In this document: piece by piece, positions 1 through 11,504 of the stretch | Numbering within the stretch: position 1 is the stretch's first letter | How the letters are laid out: each line of letters starts with the position of its first letter | Source of the DNA: Sphingobium sp. WTD-1 | GTDB taxonomy: Bacteria > Pseudomonadota > Alphaproteobacteria > Sphingomonadales > Sphingomonadaceae | Assembly: GCF_030128825.1 (NCBI RefSeq) | Contig: NZ_CP119127.1 | Location: forward strand, 2,852,001 to 2,916,000 | Direction of reading: 5' to 3' | DNA: 64,000 nt | Made by a program: the position numbers and the translations under genes | Notes under the pieces: generated by a model | What the model was told of the DNA's origin: nothing | Database searches by the model: none | The model's input: the letters and a program-made list of their open reading frames with translations, nothing else

Positions 1-65
1 ACCGGGACGGCAGAGCGGGAGCAATCGGGGTTTCCCCCGGAAAGAGACGGGCATGGCCCGCAGTC

Positions 66-97
66 GGGGCGAATGGCGGCTGGCCATTCGCCCCTTT
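66..97 (+). terminator. possible rho-independent terminator
   Basis: A perfect 12-base inverted repeat (GGGGCGAATGGC and its complement, five-base loop) is followed by only three T residues on the plus strand. It would end a plus-strand transcript entering from outside the window; on the minus strand it sits just past the alcohol dehydrogenase stop but has no T-run in that direction. The short T-run keeps confidence low. Confidence 0.4.
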
Positions 98-106
98 GCC
101 TGACGA

Positions 107-1159
107 TCAGGCGGCCAGCGTGGCGTTGTCGATCACGAAACGATATTTGACGTCGCTCTTCTGCATGCGAGCGTAGGCGTCTTCGATGTCCTGGATGCGG
201 ATCATCTCGATATCGGCGACGATGCCCTTTTCAGCACAGAAGTCGAGCATCTCCTGCGTTTCGGCGATACCACCGATCAGCGAGCCGGCAATGCTGCGGC
301 GCTTGAAGATCAGCGCGCCGACATTGGGCGAGGGGTGGGCATGCTCGGGCACGCCGACCAGCGTCATCGTCCCGTTGCGCTTCAGCAGGGTGGTGAAGGC
401 GTCGAGATTATGGCTTGCCGCGACCGTATTCAGGATGAAGTCGAAGCTGTTGGCATGGGCCTGCATCTCTTCGGCATTGCGCGAGACGACGACTTCGTCG
501 GCGCCCAGGTCCAGCGCATCCTGGCGCTTGGATTCCGAGGTGGTGAAGGCGACCACCTTGGCGCCCATGGCATGGGCCAGCTTGATGCCCATATGGCCCA
601 GGCCGCCAATGCCGACGATGCCGACCTTCTGGCCTGGCCCGACCTTCCAGTGGCGCAGCGGTGAGTAGGTAGTGATGCCGGCGCACAGCAGCGGCGCCAC
701 GGCGGCGAGTTGATCGGCGGGGTGGCTGATCTTCAGGACGAACTTGTCCTTCACCACGATATTCTGCGAATAGCCGCCCAGCGTGTGGCCCGGCGCATCA
801 TCAGTCTTGCCGTTATAGGTGCCGACAAAGCCGCTCTCGCAATATTGCTCCAGCCCCTCGTCGCAGGAGGCGCAGCCCTGGCAGCTATCGACCATGCAGC
901 CGACGCCGACCGTGTCGCCTACCTTGAAGGCGCTGACATGATCGCCGACCGCAGTCACATGGCCGACGATCTCATGGCCGGGAACGCAGGGATAGAGGGT
1001 GCCGTCCCATTCGGAACGGACCTGGTGCAGGTCCGAATGGCAGACGCCGCAATAGGCGATATCGATCGCGACATCATGCGGGCCGACGGCGCGGCGTTCG
1101 ATGTCGAGGGCTTCGAGCGGCTTGTCGGCGGCGTTGGCGCCATAGGCTTTGGTGGCCAT
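107..1159 (-). CDS. NAD(P)-dependent zinc alcohol dehydrogenase (YahK/CAD type)
   Basis: Medium-chain zinc alcohol dehydrogenase, expected to interconvert aldehydes and alcohols with NADP(H) in the cytoplasm. The three catalytic-zinc ligands are visible: Cys40 in GVCHSDLH, His62 in PGHEIVG and Cys159 in LLCAGITTY. Structural-zinc cysteines lie at 93, 96, 99 and 107, and the nucleotide-binding loop GIGGLG is at 183-188. The 350-residue length is normal for the YahK/cinnamyl alcohol dehydrogenase group. The ATG is preceded by AAGGGACA at good spacing. The gene stands alone, divergent from uvrC; its physiological substrate cannot be read from the sequence. Confidence 0.92.
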   Translation of the reverse strand: MATKAYGANAADKPLEALDIERRAVGPHDVAIDIAYCGVCHSDLHQVRSEWDGTLYPCVPGHEIVGHVTAVGDHVSAFKVGDTVGVGCMVDSCQGCASCDEGLEQYCESGFVGTYNGKTDDAPGHTLGGYSQNIVVKDKFVLKISHPADQLAAVAPLLCAGITTYSPLRHWKVGPGQKVGIVGIGGLGHMGIKLAHAMGAKVVAFTTSESKRQDALDLGADEVVVSRNAEEMQAHANSFDFILNTVAASHNLDAFTTLLKRNGTMTLVGVPEHAHPSPNVGALIFKRRSIAGSLIGGIAETQEMLDFCAEKGIVADIEMIRIQDIEDAYARMQKSDVKYRFVIDNATLAA

Positions 1160-1313
1160 GGGGATGTCCCTTTGCTTGAGGTTCGCGGTGTGCAGGGCAG
1201 ATATGCCCCTCCGCTGCTATTCTTGGATGGGCGCGAGCCAGGGGATGACCTGCGCCTGTCCCATGTAGGAAGTCGACAGGCTGTTGATTAGGCCGGCTTT
1301 CGGTAACACAGCC

Positions 1314-1339
1314 ATGAATGGCAATCATGAATGGCGATG
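1314..1339. repeat. 13-base tandem duplication upstream of uvrC
   Basis: Two adjacent 13-base units, ATGAATGGCAATC and ATGAATGGCGATG, differ at two positions. They create several in-frame ATG codons upstream of the more likely uvrC start and so may mislead gene callers. No function is evident. Confidence 0.5.
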
Positions 1340-1401
1340 TTGGCCGCCCTTTGTTCCACACCGCCATTGCGATCCGCGCCGGTGCCGCTATCTCTGCGGC
1401 C

Positions 1402-3315
1402 ATGTCGCAGCCGCAATCCCCCGACCGTTTCAACGAAGACAAGGCGACCTATACCGTCACCGGTAGCCAGCCCGACATCGATGCGGGCGTGGAGGCGATC
1501 CGCACGACGCTGAAGACGCTGCCGACCCGGCCCGGCGTCTATCGGATGCAGGATGCGCGCGGCGATGTTCTTTATGTCGGCAAGGCGCGGGCGCTGAAGA
1601 ACCGGGTGGCCAACTATACCCAGGTCGACCGGCTGCCGAACCGGCTGCGGCGCATGGTGGCGCAGACGCGCAGCATGACGATCGTCACCACCAACAGCGA
1701 GGCCGAAGCGCTGCTGCTGGAGGCGCAGCTCATCAAGCGCTACCGCCCGCCCTATAATGTCCTGCTGCGCGACGACAAAAGCTTCCCCTTCATCCTGTTG
1801 CGCGAGGATCATGATTTTCCCCGCGTGCAGAAGCATCGCGGCGCGCGCAAATATAAGGGGCGCTATTATGGCCCCTTCGCCAGCGCCGGATCGGTGACGC
1901 GGACGATCAACGCACTCCAGAAGCTGTTCCTGCTGCGGTCCTGTACCGACAGCTTCTTCGCCAATCGTTCGCGGCCCTGCCTGTTGTATCAGATCAAGCG
2001 CTGTTCGGCGCCCTGCGTCGATCGCATTGATACGGCCGGCTATGCCGAACTGGTGCAGGACGCGCAGGATTTCCTGGGTGGCAAGTCGACCGCGGTGCAG
2101 CAGAAGCTGGGCGCGGCGATGGAGGCCGCCGCCGAGGCGCTGGATTTCGAACAGGCGGCGATGATCCGCGACCGACTGAAGGCGCTGACCTTCATCCAGG
2201 GATCGCAGGCGATCAATGCGGAGGGGCTGGGCGATGCCGACATCTTCGCATTGGCGGAGAAGGGCGGATCGATGTGCATCCAGGCCTTCTTCATCCGCGG
2301 TGGCCAGAATTGGGGACATCGCAGCTTCTTCCCGGTCCACACCAATGACGTGGCGACCGAAGAGGTGCTGGAAAGCTTCATGGCGCAATTCTACGAGGAA
2401 GTGCCGCCGCCCAAGCTGATCCTGACGGACCGTGAACCGGCCGAGTGCGAGCTGATGGCGCTGGCGCTGAGCGAAAGGCTGGGCAGCAAGGTGCGGATCG
2501 AGGTGCCCCAGCGCGGCGAGCGCACGCGCCTGATCAAGCAGGCGCAGCGCAATGCCGTGGAGGCGCTCGACCGGCGTCTGGCCGAGACCACGACCCAGGC
2601 CAAGATATTGGACGAGATGGTCGAGGCTTTCGGGCTGGACGGCGTGCCCGATCGGATCGAGATTTACGACAACAGCCATATCCAGGGCGCCCATGCACTG
2701 GGGGCGATGGTGGTCGCCGGTCCGGAGGGCTTCCGCAAAAACGCCTATCGCAAGTTCAACATGAAGAACCCGGACATCTCGAACGACGATTTCGCGATGA
2801 TGCGCGAGATGTTCGAGCGGCGCTTCGGCCGGGCGGCGCGTGAAGACCCTGATCGCGACGGCGGAGAATGGCCCGATCTGGTGCTGATCGACGGCGGCAA
2901 GGGGCAATTGTCGGCGGCGCGGGCGATGCTGGAGGATATGGGCATCGAGGATGTCTGCATGATCGGCATCGCCAAGGGGCCGCATCATGGCCGCGACGGG
3001 CGCGAGGTCTTCCACCTGATGGATGGTCGGGAAGTCAGTTTTCCGATCAACCATCCGCTGCTCTTCTACATGCAGCGCCTGCGCGATGAAGCGCACCGCT
3101 TTGCCATCGGCGCGCATCGGGCGAAGCGCAGCAAGGCGATCACCGTTTCGTCGCTGGACGAGGTGCCTGGCATCGGCCCGGCCCGGAAAAAGGCGCTTTT
3201 GATGCATTTCGGTACGGCGCGGGCGGTGCGTGACGCCGCGCTGGAGGATTTGCAACGGGCACCGGGCGTGTCGAAAGCGGTCGCCCAACAGGTCTATGAT
3301 TATTTCCATGGTTAA
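1402..3315 (+). CDS. uvrC: excinuclease ABC subunit C
   Basis: UvrC makes both incisions around bulky DNA lesions after loading by UvrAB. From the start chosen here (637 aa): a GIY-YIG nuclease domain (GVY at 45-47, YVG at 58-60, catalytic-type Arg at about 68), a UVR helix that contacts UvrB near 235-265, the RNase H-like second nuclease domain with YDNSHIQG and LIDGGKGQL, and two C-terminal helix-hairpin-helix motifs (VPGIGPARKKALL, APGVSKAV). I chose ATG 1402 (MSQPQSPDRF) over the longer frame opening at 1318 because the extra 28 residues are low-complexity and coincide with a small tandem duplication; neither start has a strong ribosome binding site. A very long antisense open frame here is a G+C artefact. 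Confidence 0.95.
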   Translation: MSQPQSPDRFNEDKATYTVTGSQPDIDAGVEAIRTTLKTLPTRPGVYRMQDARGDVLYVGKARALKNRVANYTQVDRLPNRLRRMVAQTRSMTIVTTNSEAEALLLEAQLIKRYRPPYNVLLRDDKSFPFILLREDHDFPRVQKHRGARKYKGRYYGPFASAGSVTRTINALQKLFLLRSCTDSFFANRSRPCLLYQIKRCSAPCVDRIDTAGYAELVQDAQDFLGGKSTAVQQKLGAAMEAAAEALDFEQAAMIRDRLKALTFIQGSQAINAEGLGDADIFALAEKGGSMCIQAFFIRGGQNWGHRSFFPVHTNDVATEEVLESFMAQFYEEVPPPKLILTDREPAECELMALALSERLGSKVRIEVPQRGERTRLIKQAQRNAVEALDRRLAETTTQAKILDEMVEAFGLDGVPDRIEIYDNSHIQGAHALGAMVVAGPEGFRKNAYRKFNMKNPDISNDDFAMMREMFERRFGRAAREDPDRDGGEWPDLVLIDGGKGQLSAARAMLEDMGIEDVCMIGIAKGPHHGRDGREVFHLMDGREVSFPINHPLLFYMQRLRDEAHRFAIGAHRAKRSKAITVSSLDEVPGIGPARKKALLMHFGTARAVRDAALEDLQRAPGVSKAVAQQVYDYFHG

Positions 3316-3412
3316 AAATGTGACGTTTCCGCAATGATTTTTGCTGGCTCATAAGTGTCGCGTTAACAATTGGTGGTGATGTTTCCCCAGCCGATGGGCG
3401 GGGGAGACAAAA

Positions 3413-3718
3413 GTGGGGAACAAGTGGGGGCTTGCGGCTGCGCAACTGGCGACGGTCGCTTTTCTGATGATGGCGGGCGTTCTGGCGCCGCCGGCGCGGG
3501 GCGACATGCTCGCCATTCCCCTGACGACGGCTAGTGGCCATGGATTGGCGGCGGGGTTGATTGCGGTCGGCGCGATCCCGGTCGGCAAGGGGCAGTTGGA
3601 GGGGGCATTGGTGGTGCGCGGCGATCGCGATCGCCTGGCCTGGCCGATGCTGGCCCGCGGCGTATTGCTGCTGGCGGCGCCCGATTTCCTCTGTGCTGGC
3701 AAGGAAGGGCGGGCATGA
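3413..3718 (+). CDS. small secreted protein of unknown function, coupled to chemoreceptor
   Basis: Not recognised. It starts with GTG behind a good GGGGAGA site. Residues 1-30 look like a signal peptide (hydrophobic stretch ending PPARG), followed by a short Gly/Ala/Leu-rich segment of about 70 residues with no motif I know. The stop overlaps the start of the following methyl-accepting chemotaxis gene in an ATGA arrangement, so the two are probably translated together and this could be a periplasmic partner of the receptor. That role is inference from coupling only. 101 aa in total. Confidence 0.65.
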   Translation: MGNKWGLAAAQLATVAFLMMAGVLAPPARGDMLAIPLTTASGHGLAAGLIAVGAIPVGKGQLEGALVVRGDRDRLAWPMLARGVLLLAAPDFLCAGKEGRA

Positions 3719-5237
3719 ACGTCGAACGCCCGATGGAAAGCATTCGCCTTGCCGGTGCGCGCATGCTGATGTGGCTATTCTGGCTGAATGTGCCGGCGCT
3801 GATGCTGATCGGTTGGCTGCTCAAGTCTCCTGACGCGGAAGTCGGCGCGCTGGCGGCCGCGCTGCTGGCGTTGCTGCCGACCCATATGGTGCGGCGACGC
3901 GATATTTCGGCGCCGGCGCGCATGACCCTGGCCGTCACATCGGTGGCGATCCCGGCGCTCTATGTCTTCCTGCTGCGCGGTCATGGCTGGCAGATGGACA
4001 TGCATATGGGCTTCTTTGCGGCGCTGGCAGCGCAGACCGTGCTGCTCGATCGGCGGGCGTTGCTGGTCGCGGCCGGCGTGACCGCGCTCCATCATCTGAT
4101 CCTCAACTATAGCTATCCCGCCTGGGTGTTCGCCAGCGAGGGCGATCTGCCGCGGGTGCTGGTGCATGCGCTGATCGTGGTGATCCAGACCTTGATGCTG
4201 TGGTGGATCGTGACGCTGCTGACCCAGACTATCCGTCTGCAGACCGAGGAGCGACAGCGGAGCGAAGGTCTGCGCAAGGAAGCCGACGCGGCGAAGGAGC
4301 GGGCCGAGGTCGCGCTGGCCGAACTGGAACGGGCGCAGGCGATCGCGACGCGGCAGCGCGGGATCGAGGAAGCGGCGCGACGGGCCGAAGAGGCAAGCGA
4401 GCGGCGTCGACTGGTGGCCGATGCGCTGGAGGCGCGGTTGGGTGCGGTGGTCGGCGATCTGGCGCAGCTGGCCGGGCAATTGTCGGCCAGCAAGCAATGG
4501 CTGTTCGATCTGCTCGACCGCACGACCCAGCGTTCGGCCGAATTGCGCAAGGCCCATGCCCGCGCCGATGGCGACGTTCGTGCCGTGGCGCAGGATACCG
4601 AGAGGCTGGCGACGTCGATCAGTGGGGTGGGCGGCAGCGCCAGCCATACCCGCGACAATGCGCTGCGCGGCGCGATGGCGACCCGCGCACTGACGCCGGA
4701 GGTCGACATATTGTCGGCGACGGTCGATTCCGCCAGTTCGATCGTCGCGCTGATTTCCCAGATCGCGGCGCAGAGCCGGACCCTGTCGCTCAATGCCGGG
4801 ATCGAGGCGGCACGGAGCGGTAACGAGGTGCGCGGCTTTGCCGTCGTGGCATCGGAGATGAAGAGCCTCGCCGCGCAGACGGCCGAGGCGACCCGCCAGA
4901 TCGATATATATCTGCAGGATATTCGCCGTGCTGCCGACAGCGTGTCGGGCGCGATCGATGTCGCGACCCAATCGGCCGATACGATCGACCGATCGACTGC
5001 CGGCATCGTCGATGAAGTGGCGGAACAAATCCGTGCTACCGGCGAGATCGCGGCGGCGACCGAGGAGATGGCCCGCCATATCGCCGAAGCGGCGTCCCAG
5101 GCCGAAGCGCTCAGCCTGGCGCTGGCAGAGGCGCAATCGGCCATGGGCGAGACCGACGCGGCGGCCACCGCTTTGTCCAGTCGCTCGCAGGAATTGCAGG
5201 AAACGGTGCGTAACGTGCTGGAAGAACTGCGCGCCGC

Positions 5238-5241
<4 letters not shown>
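3715..5241 (+). CDS. methyl-accepting chemotaxis protein with polytopic membrane sensor
   Basis: Chemoreceptor signalling protein. Residues 1-175 contain about five or six hydrophobic helices with no obvious periplasmic ligand domain. Then comes a charged coiled coil (about 175-230) and a cytoplasmic helical signalling hairpin. Its tip region is recognisable as SLNAGIEAARSGNEVRGFAV followed by VASEMKSLAAQT, the conserved site where MCPs contact CheA/CheW. The membrane layout suggests it senses something in or near the membrane rather than a periplasmic ligand. No che genes are nearby, so it must feed a pathway encoded elsewhere. Its stop overlaps the convergent LysR stop by three bases. Confidence 0.88.
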
Positions 5242-7759
<2,518 letters not shown>

Positions 7760-7765
7760 TCATAA

Positions 7766-7799
7766 ATGGCCCGGCGCAGCCTGACCTGCGCCGGGCCAT
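7766..7799 (+). terminator. hairpin after CoA transferase gene
   Basis: Perfect 13-base inverted repeat (ATGGCCCGGCGCA and complement) with an eight-base loop, seven bases past the CoA-transferase stop. There is no long T-run, so termination efficiency is uncertain. Confidence 0.6.
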
Positions 7800-7900
7800 A
7801 GATCATTGCTGTTCGATTGCCGCTTTCCGACATATTCCCGCTGAGGGAACCGGGAGCCATGCCGTCCGCTTGACCTGCATCTTTGCAGCACGGACCCATC

Positions 7901-8881
7901 ATGGATTTCCTGACGACCGACTTTCTCGACAAGCCCATCTGGATGTGGGCGCTCTTCCTGACGATCATCATCGCGCTGCTGGCGCTGGATCTGGGCGTGC
8001 TGCATCGCAAGCAGCGCGAGATCGGCGTGCGCGAGAGCGTGAAGCTGGCCGGCTTCTACGTCGCCATTGGTCTGGCCTTTGGCGGCTGGATCGCCTGGCA
8101 GATGGGGCAGGAGGCGGCGGTCGCCTATCTGACCGGTTTCGTCGTCGAAAAATCGCTGGCGCTCGACAATGTCTTCGTCATCGCGATGATCTTCTCCTTC
8201 TTCCATGTGCCGCGCCGCTATCAGCATGAGGTGCTGTTCTGGGGCATCATCGGCGTCATCGTCCTGCGCGCGATCATGATCGGGCTGGGCGCGGCGCTGG
8301 TCCAGAATGTCTCCTGGGCGCTCTATGTCTTCGCGGCGATCCTGATCTTCACCGGCATCCGCATGCTGTGGACGGTGGGCAAGGAACAGACGATGGAGGG
8401 GAACCGGCTGCTCGGTTTCCTGCGCCGTCACATGCGCGTGACCGAGCGGGTGGAGGGCGATCATTTCTTCGTGCGCCAGCCGGCCGAACCGGGCGGCAAG
8501 CCGCTGCTCCATGCGACGCCGCTGTTCCTGGCGCTGGTGATGATCGAGATTGCCGACGTCATCTTCGCGGTGGATTCTGTGCCGGCGATCTTCGCCATCA
8601 CCACCGATCCCTATCTGGTCTATACCTCCAATATCTTCGCGATCCTGGGCCTGCGCGCGCTCTATTTCGCGCTGGCGGCGGCGGTCCACCGATTCCATTA
8701 TCTCAAATATGCGCTGTCGGTGGTGCTGATCTTCATCGGCGCCAAGATCTTCCTGGCCGATGCGCTGGGGCTGGAGAAGATCCCGCCGGCCTTTTCCCTG
8801 CTGGTGACGGCCGGGGTATTGGGCGCGGGCATCGGCCTGTCGCTGTGGCGCACCCGTGGCGAGGCGCAGCCGCAACATTAG
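7901..8881 (+). CDS. TerC family integral membrane protein (Alx-like)
   Basis: TerC/Alx family inner-membrane protein, 326 aa from ATG 7901; a TTG six codons upstream is a less likely start. About eight hydrophobic helices are visible. The family hallmark is the paired acidic motifs: EKSLALDNVFVIAMIF in the first half and IEIADVIFAVDSVPAIFAIT in the second, thought to line a cation path. Characterised members export manganese or respond to alkaline pH or tellurite. I looked for a manganese riboswitch upstream and could not support one. Single gene between two unrelated units. Confidence 0.9.
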   Translation: MDFLTTDFLDKPIWMWALFLTIIIALLALDLGVLHRKQREIGVRESVKLAGFYVAIGLAFGGWIAWQMGQEAAVAYLTGFVVEKSLALDNVFVIAMIFSFFHVPRRYQHEVLFWGIIGVIVLRAIMIGLGAALVQNVSWALYVFAAILIFTGIRMLWTVGKEQTMEGNRLLGFLRRHMRVTERVEGDHFFVRQPAEPGGKPLLHATPLFLALVMIEIADVIFAVDSVPAIFAITTDPYLVYTSNIFAILGLRALYFALAAAVHRFHYLKYALSVVLIFIGAKIFLADALGLEKIPPAFSLLVTAGVLGAGIGLSLWRTRGEAQPQH

Positions 8882-8919
8882 ATTTGGCACGAATGCCGGA
8901 TCGTCGATAGGAAGGCGCC

Positions 8920-9654
8920 ATGCCCGTCCTCATCACATCCGGCATCGTCTGCGCGCTGCGCGCCCATGGCGAACATGGCGCGCTCGCGCGGCTGCTGACG
9001 CCCGACCATGGGCTGGTCGCCGGCTATGTGCGCGGCGGGCGGTCGCGGGCGCTGCGTCCGGTGCTGCTGCCGGGCAATGCGGTGAAGGCCGAGTTTCGCG
9101 CTCGCACCGAGGATCAACTGGCCAGCCTGACCGTCGAACTGGAGCATAGCCGCGCACCCCTGCTGGGCGAGCCATTGCCGGCGGCAGCGATCGACTGGGC
9201 CTGCGCGTTGACGGCGGCTGCTTTGCCGGAGGGCACGCCCTATCCAACGCTCTACGAAGCGCTCGATGGCGTGCTCGGCGCAGTCGAGGCGGCGCCGGCG
9301 GCGCGGGGCTGGGCGGCGGCTTTGGTCCGCTACGAATTGCTGTTGCTGGCGGAACTGGGCTTTGGCCTCGACCTCAGCCGTTGCGCCGCGACCGGCACAG
9401 CCGACGACCTGGCCTTTGTCAGCCCGCGCAGCGCGGCGGCGGTCAGTCGGGCCGGGGCGGAGGGCTATGAGGCGCGCCTGCTGCCGCTGCCGCCTTTCCT
9501 GTTACAGGGTGGGGCCGGAGACTGGCCGCAGATCATGGATGGATTGCGCCTGACCGGCTTCTTCCTGGAGCGGTCCGTGCTGACCGAAAGGCGGGCCGAT
9601 GTGCTGGCCGCGCGCGAAAGACTGGTCGATCGGCTGAAAAGAGCGGTTGCGTAA
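8920..9654 (+). CDS. recO: DNA repair protein RecO
   Basis: RecO mediates RecA loading on gapped DNA with RecR and anneals SSB-coated strands. The 244-aa protein has the N-terminal OB fold ([20 protein letters not shown], then [13 protein letters not shown]) and the helical C-terminal part with the typical [12 protein letters not shown] segment. Only one cysteine of the four-Cys zinc motif found in some RecO proteins is present, which is common in alphaproteobacteria. Start ATG follows AGGAAG. Not in the rnc-era-recO operon seen in enterics; here it precedes leuB. Confidence 0.92.
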   Translation: MPVLITSGIVCALRAHGEHGALARLLTPDHGLVAGYVRGGRSRALRPVLLPGNAVKAEFRARTEDQLASLTVELEHSRAPLLGEPLPAAAIDWACALTAAALPEGTPYPTLYEALDGVLGAVEAAPAARGWAAALVRYELLLLAELGFGLDLSRCAATGTADDLAFVSPRSAAAVSRAGAEGYEARLLPLPPFLLQGGAGDWPQIMDGLRLTGFFLERSVLTERRADVLAARERLVDRLKRAVA

Positions 9655-9774
9655 CGCGCGCAGTTTTTGCAAGGGCGGGCGCGCCGTTTCCGCATTCTCC
9701 GTTCGCCCGCCGGGCAGCGGCGGCCATTTTCTTTCGCGGAACCGTGCCGGCAGAGATTTAGAAAGAGGTTTCCC

Positions 9775-10818
9775 ATGTTGATCGCCCTGTTCCCTGGAGA
9801 TGGTATCGGCCCCGAGATCGTCGCGCAGGCGAAGCGCGTGCTTGATGCGCTGGCGATCGACGGCCTCACCTATGAAGAGGGTCTGGTCGGCGGTTCGGCC
9901 TATAAGGCGGTCGGCCATCCGCTGCCGCCCGAGACGCTGGATATCGCCAAGCGCGCCGAGGCCATCCTGTTCGGCGCGGTCGGCGACCCCGACTGCGACT
10001 CGCTGGAACGCCATCTGCGCCCGGAACAGGCGATCTTGGGCCTGCGCAAGGAACTGGGTCTCTTCTCCAACCTGCGCCCGGCCAAGGTCTTCCCCGAACT
10101 TGCGCATGAAAGCGCGCTGAAGCCCGAAGTGGCCGGCTCGATCGACCTGCTGATCGTGCGCGAAACCAATGGCGACGTCTATTTCGGCGAGAAGGGCATG
10201 CGCACCACCGCCGATGGCCTGCGCGAAGGCTATGACATCATGTCCTATAACGAGGCCGAGGTGCGCCGCATCGCCCATACCGGCTTCCAGGCGGCGCGTG
10301 CCCGTCGCGGGAAGCTCTGCTCGGTCGACAAGGCCAATGTGCTGGAAACCAGCCAGTTGTGGCGTGACGTGGTGATCGAGGTGTCGGCCGAATATCCCGA
10401 CGTCGCGTTGACCCACATGTATGTCGATAATGCCGCGATGCAGCTGGTCCGCAACCCCGGTCAGTTCGACGTGATCGTCACCGGCAACATGTTCGGCGAT
10501 ATCCTGTCGGATCAGGCGAGCATGTGCGTGGGCTCGATCGGCATGCTGGCATCGGCGACGCTCAACGGTAGCGGCCAGGGCCTCTATGAACCGATCCATG
10601 GTTCGGCGCCCGACATTGCTGGCCAGGGCAAGGCCAATCCGCTGGCGACCATCCTGTCGGCGGCGATGATGCTGCGTTACTCGCTGAACCTGCCCGAACC
10701 GGCCGACCGGATCGAGGCGGCGGTGGCCAAGGCTCTCGCCGACGGCGCCCGTTCGCCGGATCTGGGCGGCACGATGAACACGGTGGAGATGGGCGACGCG
10801 GTTCTTGCTGCGCTTTAA
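9775..10818 (+). CDS. leuB: 3-isopropylmalate dehydrogenase
   Basis: Catalyses NAD-dependent oxidation and decarboxylation of 3-isopropylmalate in leucine synthesis. 347 aa from ATG 9775, which follows GAAAGAGG; an upstream TTG frame extension lacks family similarity. Recognisable elements are the N-terminal [11 protein letters not shown], the substrate segment [15 protein letters not shown], the catalytic Tyr/Lys region ([13 protein letters not shown] and DKANVLETS), the metal-binding aspartates in [13 protein letters not shown], and the NAD site [14 protein letters not shown]. leuCD are not adjacent. Confidence 0.93.
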   Translation: MLIALFPGDGIGPEIVAQAKRVLDALAIDGLTYEEGLVGGSAYKAVGHPLPPETLDIAKRAEAILFGAVGDPDCDSLERHLRPEQAILGLRKELGLFSNLRPAKVFPELAHESALKPEVAGSIDLLIVRETNGDVYFGEKGMRTTADGLREGYDIMSYNEAEVRRIAHTGFQAARARRGKLCSVDKANVLETSQLWRDVVIEVSAEYPDVALTHMYVDNAAMQLVRNPGQFDVIVTGNMFGDILSDQASMCVGSIGMLASATLNGSGQGLYEPIHGSAPDIAGQGKANPLATILSAAMMLRYSLNLPEPADRIEAAVAKALADGARSPDLGGTMNTVEMGDAVLAAL

Positions 10819-10903
10819 TTCCGCTTCGGTTCGTCGCATTTGCATGACGCGAACGTAAAGTTTCTTCGTTTCCGGTCGATATGATCGGAGAATGGGGACG
10901 CAA

Positions 10904-11320
10904 ATGCCGACTGAACTGATTGAAGACCATCATGCCCTGCGGGGCATGATGCGGGATTTTGCCAGCATGATGGACGATGACGTCCGCGACATGGCACTTC
11001 TGACCCGCTGGCGCATCCGCTTCGCCCAGTTGTTCCGCGACCATATGGGGCGTGAGGATATGCTGGCGCGGGGCTTGCGCCAGGGGCCGCTGGCGATGGA
11101 AGCCGAGCCGATCGTGCATCAGCATGGCCGCACCATGGTGGCCCTGTTCCTGCGCTACAGCGATCATATCAAGCAATGGACCCCGGCCCAGATCATGGCT
11201 GACTGGGATGGCTATCGCCGGGGCACCTTGGGGCTGCAGGACATGCTCTACGACCATATGGAGTGGGAAGAGGCGCATCTGCATCCGCTGATCGAGGGCA
11301 GGGTGCGCAGGGCCGCCTAG
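10904..11320 (+). CDS. hemerythrin-domain protein
   Basis: Four-helix bundle hemerythrin-like protein (138 aa) that would bind a di-iron centre with histidines and acidic residues. Candidate ligands are spread through the chain: EDHHALRG near the N-terminus, RDHMGRED at about 45, VHQHGRTM at about 70, and DHMEWEEAHLHP at the C-terminus. Family members sense or store oxygen or protect against nitric oxide. ATG 10904 is preferred over ATG 10892 because GGGGA lies five bases before it. The stop codon lies inside a palindromic repeat that begins at 11317. Confidence 0.85.
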   Translation: MPTELIEDHHALRGMMRDFASMMDDDVRDMALLTRWRIRFAQLFRDHMGREDMLARGLRQGPLAMEAEPIVHQHGRTMVALFLRYSDHIKQWTPAQIMADWDGYRRGTLGLQDMLYDHMEWEEAHLHPLIEGRVRRAA

Positions 11321-11370
11321 ACCTTGATCGCTTCAGGCTGAATCTGCCTGAAGCGTGAATCAAGGTCTAG
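11317..11370. repeat. palindromic intergenic repeat, copy 1
   Basis: Arms CTAGACCTTGAT plus CGCTTCAGGC pair with GCCTGAAGCG plus ATCAAGGTCTAG, with a seven-base loop and a three-base bulge. It swallows the hemerythrin stop codon. Its right half shares TGATTCACGCT (in complement) with the left half of the next palindrome, so the two belong to one repeat family. Confidence 0.75.
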
Positions 11371-11380
11371 CATCCAAGAA

Positions 11381-11444
11381 TAGAGCCTGATTCACGCTAT
11401 CGGTGGAAGCGCAAGGCGCTTCCGCCTCAAACGATCAGGCTCTA
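11381..11444. repeat. palindromic intergenic repeat, copy 2
   Basis: Outer arms TAGAGCCTGAT and ATCAGGCTCTA (11 bases, perfect) enclose an inner perfect hairpin GGAAGCGC-AAG-GCGCTTCC at 11405-11423. Ten bases separate it from copy 1. The 12-base word TAGAGCCTGATT recurs at 28124-28135. Confidence 0.75.
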
Positions 11445-11504
11445 GGGGGCCAATTCGCGCATATCGGTCCTGTCGGCTGTTCCACGCGCCGGCTAGGCAG
11501 CGGC

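Noticed and set aside
1288..3309. 673-codon open frame antisense to uvrC
   Set aside because: Typical antisense artefact of high-G+C codon bias; composition is His/Arg/Gln-rich and the plus-strand frame is clearly UvrC. The same applies to long antisense frames over the MCP, CoA-transferase, parC and other genes.
7800..7900. yybP-ykoY manganese riboswitch before the TerC-type gene
   Set aside because: A few CTGAGG and GGGAGC words are present but the conserved stems and internal loops cannot be drawn.
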